Positions 63,162 through 64,000 of a stretch of DNA of 64,000 nucleotides are shown here, piece after piece (within the stretch, counting starts at the first letter, position 1; each line of letters starts with the position of its first letter). The position numbers and the translations under genes are program-made. The stretch lies in NCBI RefSeq assembly GCF_009727055.1, contig NC_052349.1:37179589-37243588 (forward strand), in the 5' to 3' direction. Source of the stretch: Benincasa hispida (taxonomy: Eukaryota; Streptophyta; Magnoliopsida; Cucurbitales; Cucurbitaceae). The notes under the pieces were generated by a model. It was not told the origin of the DNA and did no database searches. It saw only the letters and a list, made by a program, of their open reading frames with translations.

Positions 63162-64000
63162 CGCATAGAGCTAGTCATACTAGGTGACCCTTGAACACAT
63201 TAGTCGAGAGGGCCTTCATAAATGGATTAGCTAAGTTGTCTTGTGAGGCTATCTGCGTGATCATCACGTCTTCTATGTATACAATCTCTATGATGAGATG
63301 ATACTTCCGCTCGATGTGCTTTCCACGTTTATGGCTTTGAGGTTCCTTTGAGTTTGCAACTACTCCACTGTTATCGCAATATAGGATGACTGGCAGGTGC
63401 ATATTTGGAACCACTTCCAAATCAGTTAGGAAATTTTTTAGCCATACTACTTCTTTTGCTGCTTCACTTGCAGCTACACACTCAGCTTCCATTATGGAGT
63501 TAGCAATACAATTTTGCTTGATACTTCTCCATACTAATGCTCCTCTATTTAGAGTGAATGCGGACCCCGAAGTTGATTTCCTTGAATTTATATTGGTCTA
63601 GAAGTCTGAATCAGTGTATCTAGTAAGGATCAGATCCTTAGTACCATCAACGAGCATATAATTCCTCGTTCTCCAAAGATACTTGAGAATGCTTTTAACG
63701 GCAGTCCAATGATCATATCCTGGATTGGACTGAAATCTGCTGACTATTCCAACTGCATAGCGCATGTCGAGATGAGTACACAACATGGCATACATTAAAC
63801 TTAGTACTGTTGATGCATATGGAATTCATTTCATAACCTCAACATCTTGAGGTGTCTTTAGACTTTGTTCTTTAGACAGATGAATTCCATGTCTGAAAGG
63901 AAACATTCCTTTCTTGGAATTTTGCATTTGATATCTAGACAACATCTTTGTTTCACCTAAATATTTCATACTTCCTTAGACAGACTTTGGTTCCAAACTA
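63162..64000 (-). pseudogene. Copia X RNase H and RT end (minus strand)
   Basis: Minus-strand copia pol. RNase H: KSILKYLWRTRNYMLVDGTK, LTRYTDSDF, MEAECVAASEAAKEVVWLKN (Glu), LYCDNSGVVANSKEPQSHKR with the catalytic Asp intact, KHIERKYHLIIEIV, and DNLANPFMKALS before the stop at 63175. Upstream, MYAMLCTHLDMRYAVGIVSR (63795-63735) and a P(Q)DVE-like linker of RT continue off the window. A frameshift or stop lies near 63598. It is a different copy from copia Y. Confidence 0.9.

Overview
The window is plant nuclear DNA made entirely of LTR retrotransposons. I find no host gene, tRNA, rRNA or CRISPR array in any part of it. Three lineages account for nearly every base: Ty3/gypsy chromoviruses of the Tekay/Del type (tRNA-iMet primer site, pol followed by a chromodomain, LTRs of about 2.3-2.8 kb); Ty3/gypsy Athila-type elements (tRNA-Asp primer site, LTRs of about 1.9 kb beginning TGATAAC, PPT AAATTTGGGGG); and a Ty1/copia family with LTRs beginning TGTTGG and about 2 kb long. 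The copia gag/pol residues resemble copies I remember from cucurbit genomes, so a cucurbit is my best guess for the host; this is a memory-based inference. All coding regions are broken by stops, frameshifts or deletions.

Layout, left block (1-18.3 kb): an Athila copy (element 1, + strand, 11440-18345) is cut in gag by a minus-strand copia LTR (W: 1-169 plus 9965-11439). That LTR is itself cut by a complete Tekay element (A, 170-9964) with a perfect 5-bp target duplication TCCAC.

Middle block (18.3-47 kb): fragments of a plus-strand Athila (5: 18346-18866 and 33465-34692) flank a minus-strand Athila (3: 18867-19248 and 30388-33464). Its gag is interrupted by a second, nearly complete minus-strand Athila (2: 19249-30387). 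Next come the 5' end of a minus-strand Tekay (E, 34693-37299) and a plus-strand copia (Y, 37300 to about 47100). Copia Y contains a 2.3-kb near-duplicate of its own pol that differs mainly by one-base insertions and deletions.

Right block (47-64 kb): a five-level nest. Tekay C tail and LTR (47061-47761) is cut by minus-strand copia X (47762 to beyond 64000). Copia X is cut by a solo Tekay LTR D (49888-51223 plus 61644-63161, target duplication CGCGT/CGCAT). The solo LTR is cut by minus-strand Athila 4 (51224-61643, candidate target duplication GTCTC), which is cut by Tekay B (58138-61240).

Most interesting content: Athila 4 carries, in sense orientation at the position where env-like genes lie, a degraded 2.7-kb gene for a charged coiled-coil protein. 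Its core resembles the uncharacterised 'putative plant transposon protein' domain. Athila 1 and 2 lack it. Also notable are a GNRA-capped hairpin in Athila LTRs with a compensatory base change, a duplicated polypurine tract in Athila 3' regions, unrelated U3 tandem arrays in related Tekay LTRs, and assembly faults (false gaps with duplicated flanks, and an apparently unpolished duplicate).
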